NCBI GenBank assembly: GCA_029747015.1
Contig: JAKOGI010000329.1
Span: 625,001-689,000, forward strand
DNA length: 64,000 bases
DNA from: Carnegiea gigantea
Taxonomy: Eukaryota; Streptophyta; Magnoliopsida; Caryophyllales; Cactaceae
Reading direction: 5' to 3'
Shown: positions 60,059-64,000 of the stretch, in pieces
Layout of the letters: each line of letters begins with the position of its first letter
Numbering within the stretch: position 1 is the first letter of the stretch
Notes under the pieces: model-generated
Database searches by the model: none
Told to the model about the DNA's origin: nothing
Seen by the model: only the letters and a program-made list of their open reading frames with translations
Program-made: the position numbers and the translations under genes

Positions 60059-61300
60059 TGATAAGTGCTTAATGTGTACATCATTTTAGAGCTATTTTGC
60101 CATATTTTTTTGGAGAATTATGTGCTTTAGGTTACTATTTATACTTCTATTCTTGATTTATGCCTAGGTATGGTTGTTTGATGTGTTTTATAGGATTTTA
60201 GGCCTTTTTACCCCGCATTTGACCTTCATTGGATGTATTTTGACCTCCCCACGGACTCCCATGTGATGCTACGCCTGTTGGGCAAGACAAGAGCAGAAAA
60301 TCAGTTCCATCCAAGACCATGGTTGGACCTTGGTGCCCCCATGGACTGTGATGAGTTGTATAGTTGTTGCCTCTTCATTTTCCGTCGGCTGTGTGGCTGA
60401 AAACATCCAAGCTTCTCTATAAAAGTCTTGTCATTCAGCTGTAAGGAAAGGAGAGGAAGCATAGCATAGTTCACTTTCTTTCTCAAAATTTGCTCTTTTT
60501 AGTTAGGATTTTTAGTTTAGTTATTGTTTTAGTGAGAAATCTTGAGTGTGTTTGGTTTTGAGGCGGTTTAAACCCTTGATCGAAGGTTGTCTTTGTCAAG
60601 CCCTTTCTCTCAGATTTCACCGAATTGTTGGTTAGTTTCAATCTTTAATCCTATGTGAGTAGTTTATTTTGTCTAGAAATTCATTAATTTATGAAAGTAT
60701 AGTTGAATCATGTTTTAATCAATAGAATTGTGCTTATTTCACAATTGGTTTGATTTCGTTTTATCAAGTGATTAGCATGTTGTGAGCGGATTTTTTGGCC
60801 AAAGTATGCTTAGTCATTTGAAACAATTAAGTGAAAAGCTGAAAGGTGACATTTGATTGTTAGATTGCTTGATAAAACCTGACATAGTGTCGTATCAAAA
60901 GAGAGATTTGCATGCTGGGATGACTAGAGTGTAATCGAAAATATTCAACTTGGATTAAGGCAAATTGGTTTGAAAGAATAAGTTTTGCTTAGTTTAGGCA
61001 AATTTGGTTGATTTTGAAAGAATAGACTAAATTTTTGGATAGATTGCAATTCCTCAAAGTTAACCGATTAGAGAAAAGCACATGTTTATCATTTTGATCC
61101 AATCACTTTTCCTAACTACATGAATTCCTATGCATTTTTCTTTAATTGATTTAGAATTAGTAAATTTGAAGTTGTTGAATCAAAACCCCTTGATTTAGTA
61201 TTTGCGTAGCATATTCTGATAGACAAAGCTCGATAGATTACTTTGATCCCTGAGAACGATCTTTTTATCTATACTACAACTATCTATGCGCTTGCGGCAG
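60059..61300 (+). repeat. 5' LTR of Athila-like Gypsy
   Basis: Starts TGATAAGTGCTTAATGTGTA inside tandem unit 3. The last plausible CA before the primer site is in 'cttgcggca' (61299). About 1.24 kb. The 3' end is inferred from the primer site, not from a partner LTR. Confidence 0.6.
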
Positions 61301-61312
61301 TAGTGAAGGTTT

Positions 61313-61332
61313 TGGCGCCATTGATGGGGATC
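61313..61332 (+). promoter_or_regulatory. Primer site, tRNA-Asp type
   Basis: TGGCGCCATTGATGGGGATC resembles the TGGCGCCGTTGCCGGGGA primer site of Athila/Tat elements, which matches tRNA-Asp. Three or four positions differ. Confidence 0.65.
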
Positions 61333-61576
61333 GAATTTGTTAACTATTAAGTTAGTCTTACGATAATGACTAAGTATTTTATTGTCTTTTACTTTTATTT
61401 TTCTTATTTGATTGCGCTGGTAGTGTTGGTGATAGTGCTTACAGGAATCTTTCCCGTTTATACGAAGTCCATTCCTATATGAACTCGATCCCAAGATCGA
61501 GAGGACTTTCCGCTTGAGGAGGAAGAAGCAAAAGATTGAAGAACAAAGACACGAGGGAAAAAGAAATCCAACAAAC

Positions 61577-62620
61577 ATGGCGGGAGAAAGAGGTGACTAA
61601 AGAAGGGCACTTTGGGATTTCGTTACCCCTAGAGTCCAAGGGATCACTTCAAACATCGCTTGCCCTAACGTTGATGCCAACAATTTTGAGCTCAAACCGA
61701 CACTCATTTCCATGGTGCAACAATCCCAATTTCGAGGAACTCCTTTGGAAGACCCGAATCTACATCTCTTGGTCTTTTTAGAGGTGTGCAATACATTGAA
61801 TGGAGTCTCCATCGATGCCGTTCGACTGCGATTATTTCCCTTCTCATTAAGGGATAAAGTAAGAGGTTGGCTACATTCTTTGCCATCAGGATGTATTACC
61901 TCTTGGGATGAGTTAACAAGAGTTTCCTCAGTAAGTTTTTTTATCCAAGCAAAATGTCAAGTTTGAGGAATCAAATTACTAACTTCACATAAAAAAATGA
62001 AGGGACGCTCCATGAAGCTTGGGAGCGGTTTAAAGATTTGCTGCGTTTATACCCCCATCATGGTCTTCAACATTGGATGATTATCCAAGGTTGAAGATGG
62101 TGTGATCGAACTAGTTCGGTCCACTATTGATGTGGCGGTGGGAGGAACCTTGATGAACAAAATTGAAGATGAGGCCTATAACCTAATTGAGGAGATGACG
62201 CTTAACAATTTTAAATGGTCCACTGAGCGAGGCCAACCCAAACGGGTTGGAGGTAGGCTTGAAGTTGATACACTTACTTTGCTTTCTGTTAAAGTAGATA
62301 CTATGACTCAAAGATTGGATCGAATGAATGTTAATGCTGTGAATTCTAGTGCCCCTTCCCCTTGTGAAATTTATGGTTCTAATGAGCATGTAACTTTGAA
62401 TTGTCAAGTTGGGAGTCCTTTTTTTCAAGACCCTAGTGAAGTTAACTATGTTCAAAACTTTAACCCGAGACCAACCAATGATCCTTACTCTAGTACCTAC
62501 AATCTGGGTTGGAAGAATCATCCGAATTTCTTATATAAGTCTAATTCAAACCTTTCGAATATGCCCCCAATGAATACTAGACCACCTCTCGGTTTTCAAA
62601 GACCTTCTTTCCCTTCTTAA
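61577..62620 (+). pseudogene. Athila-like gag
   Basis: The ATG at 61577 is followed by an in-frame TAA eight codons later. The same frame then continues through 'FRGTPLEDPNLHLLVFLEVCNT', 'RLRLFPFSLRDKVRGWLHSLP' and 'ITSWDELT', the retrotransposon gag domain (PF03732 type). A frameshift near 61930 leads to 'EAWERFKDLLRLYPHHG'. The final open piece (62102-62620) holds a degenerate knuckle, 'CEIYGSNEHVTLNC', and a Pro/Asn-rich tail. It is the particle protein, inactive here. Confidence 0.8.
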
Positions 62621-62647
62621 GTACCCTTAAAGTCCAATTTAGAAGCA

Positions 62648-63780
62648 ATGATGGAAAGTATGCTTATGGCGCAACAAAAGCAGGATGAGTATATTGAGCA
62701 ATTAGCCTCAAAGGTTGATATACTTGCAACTCATAATAAGATGTTAGAAGCCCAAATTGTCCAAAAAGCTAGCCTTTCATCTACGCCACCAGAAAGGCTT
62801 CCTAGCAAGCCTGAACCTAACCCTTGTGAGCATTATAATTGTGTTAACCTGAAGGAAGAAGTACAAGATCTCACTGACCTAGAGGATATACCAATGGAAG
62901 AGGGTAGAGAAATAGCCATAGCTGGAAGTAAGGAGAGAAATGACTTTGGCAAGACTGCCACAATCATAGAAAATGACACTGTTGAGATTCCCACCGTTCC
63001 ACCTAAGCTTTCCGACCCAGGTAGCTTCTCTATTCCCTGTATTGTAGGAAAGGTGGAAATTAAGAGAGCTTTATGCGCTGTAGGTGCAAGCGTCAGTTTA
63101 ATGCCATATTCTTTATTTCATAAGCTTCAACTAGCAACACTACAAGCTGCACCCTTTTCACTACAATTAGCAGACGACTCTAAAACGCAACGCATAGCGG
63201 ATTAGAAGATGTGCCAGTTAATATAGGGGATATTTGCGTATTGGAAGACTTTATCGCAGTTAATATGCCCGAGACAACTGATGATGTTCAAATTATCCTA
63301 AGTCAGCCCATTTTGGCTACAACTGGTTGCCATATAGATGTAAGAATGGGACGGATTATATTTGAAGTGCAAGGGCATTATGCTATATTTTGCCATATAA
63401 AGGAGAAAGTGGTTTATCCTAATTCTTCTCTATTGGATGAATCTCCCCCTTCCCTTGTGATTGATATGGAGGATGTCTTGAATTATGAAGATTCTCCTGA
63501 CTTTGACTGGATTTCTACTGAGGACCCCAACCAAAGATATGTTAAGGTGGAGTTTGCTGCTCTTATGCCACCTAACATACCCCAGGTTGAGGTCCATGCT
63601 TCTAACGAATCTTCTATGAGCGATTACTATAGGTTTGCTCAAGCTGTTCTCCCTTTGCCCCATATGGAAGGATTAGATGCAGATTTTCATATGGGGTTGA
63701 ACAAATTGATAGTAGCCCATCTAATAGGCTACGTATGCGGTATGTCTTGTACACTGATAGTGGATTGTGGCACAAATTGA
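62648..63780 (+). pseudogene. Athila-like protease region
   Basis: 62648-63205: an acidic linker, then the protease block 'DPGSFSIPCIVGKVEIKRAL', followed by CAVGASVSLMPYSLF. Family members read CDLGAS here. The catalytic Asp codon is now GCT (Ala, 63077-63079), so the enzyme is dead. 63211-63780 continues with 'DICVLEDFIAVNM', 'ILSQPILATTGCHIDV' and 'GRIIFEV', the C-terminal half of the protease fold, then an acidic tail. A single TAG (63203-63205) separates the two pieces. Confidence 0.75.
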
Positions 63781-64000
63781 TGAAGACGAAGGGATAGTAC
63801 CTTCAATTGAAGACATTTGATTTTGTGGTATGTGATAAGGCCAATGTCCATACACTTACTGATCCGGACTGAGCATAGAAGAAGGGTCAAGCTCTTGAGC
63901 TTAAAAGAGCGCTTTTTGGGAGGCAACTCAAGTTCTTTTGCTTTCTCTTTTCTTAGCTTTTTATTATTTCTAGCCAAGAAAAAAGCAAGACAGAAACATG
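63781..64000 (+). other. Post-pol region of Athila-like element
   Basis: Non-coding with several stops. Contains the 'gcgctttttgggaggcaa' landmark. Pyrimidine-rich after 63930. Confidence 0.5.

Larger units (their letters stand above)
60059..64000 (+). mobile_element. Athila-like Ty3/Gypsy element, partial, runs off window
   Basis: LTR 60059 to about 61300, primer site TGGCGCCATTGATGGGGATC at 61313, gag (61577-62620), protease region (62648-63780), then near 63880-63935 the wording 'gagcgctttttgggaggcaa'. That wording closely follows pol in Athila-type elements. RT, RNase H and integrase are not found between the protease and that landmark, suggesting a deletion derivative. The 3' LTR is outside the window. 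Confidence 0.75.

Overview
This window is plant nuclear DNA, most likely from a eudicot; the species cannot be named from the sequence. It is AT-rich, intron-poor and crowded with nested transposable elements. I see one intact cellular gene, an intronless NCED (9-cis-epoxycarotenoid dioxygenase, abscisic acid synthesis) on the minus strand at 18563-20353. It has its own TATA box and a CACGTG G-box just upstream. No rRNA or tRNA gene was found.

Layout. 1-95: microsatellite. 96-5719: decayed Ty1/Copia element (plus strand) inserted in that microsatellite. 6771-7374: hAT-type MITE with an 8-bp target duplication. About 8180-14500: decayed endogenous caulimovirid (plant pararetrovirus), minus strand, with tRNA-Met primer site, coat protein, movement protein, protease, reverse transcriptase, RNase H, further ORFs, and a viral promoter and poly(A) module. 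14500-18380: intergenic with two (TA)n tracts. 18563-20570: NCED gene and proximal promoter. 21508-21894: Mutator-type MITE with a 9-bp target duplication. 22484-23147: Copia-type LTR. 23430-24740: RTE-type LINE fragment. 24766-27178: non-autonomous DNA element with TTTTGACGG repeats and an 87-bp minisatellite. 28967-38493: a complete but mutated Copia element of SIRE type (minus strand) with both LTRs, AAATT target duplication, primer site and an env-like region.

38616-55107: a large CACTA (En/Spm) element with TCCGACGGAA subterminal repeats, a TNPD-type transposase and a second Transposase_24-type gene, all broken. It is split by a 7.9-kb insertion at 40175-48036. That insertion is chimeric: a Copia LTR at its left end, a decayed Copia body, a motif-rich AT tract, a GC-rich island, and two head-to-head TRIM retrotransposons at its right end. 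The outer ends are flanked by one shared 5-bp duplication (GTGTA).

55300-60058: three diverged tandem copies of a 1.8-1.9-kb unit of unknown nature. 60059-64000 (runs off the end): a Ty3/Gypsy element resembling Athila, with LTR, tRNA-Asp-type primer site, gag and a mutated protease. The RT and integrase part appears to be absent.

The mobile elements do not form a pathway; they are layers of independent insertions. Clear nesting: TRIM/Copia inside CACTA, Gypsy inside the third tandem unit, Copia inside a microsatellite. The features that stand out most are the CP-MP-PR-RT pararetrovirus, the chimeric Copia/TRIM insertion, and the unrecognised tandem array.
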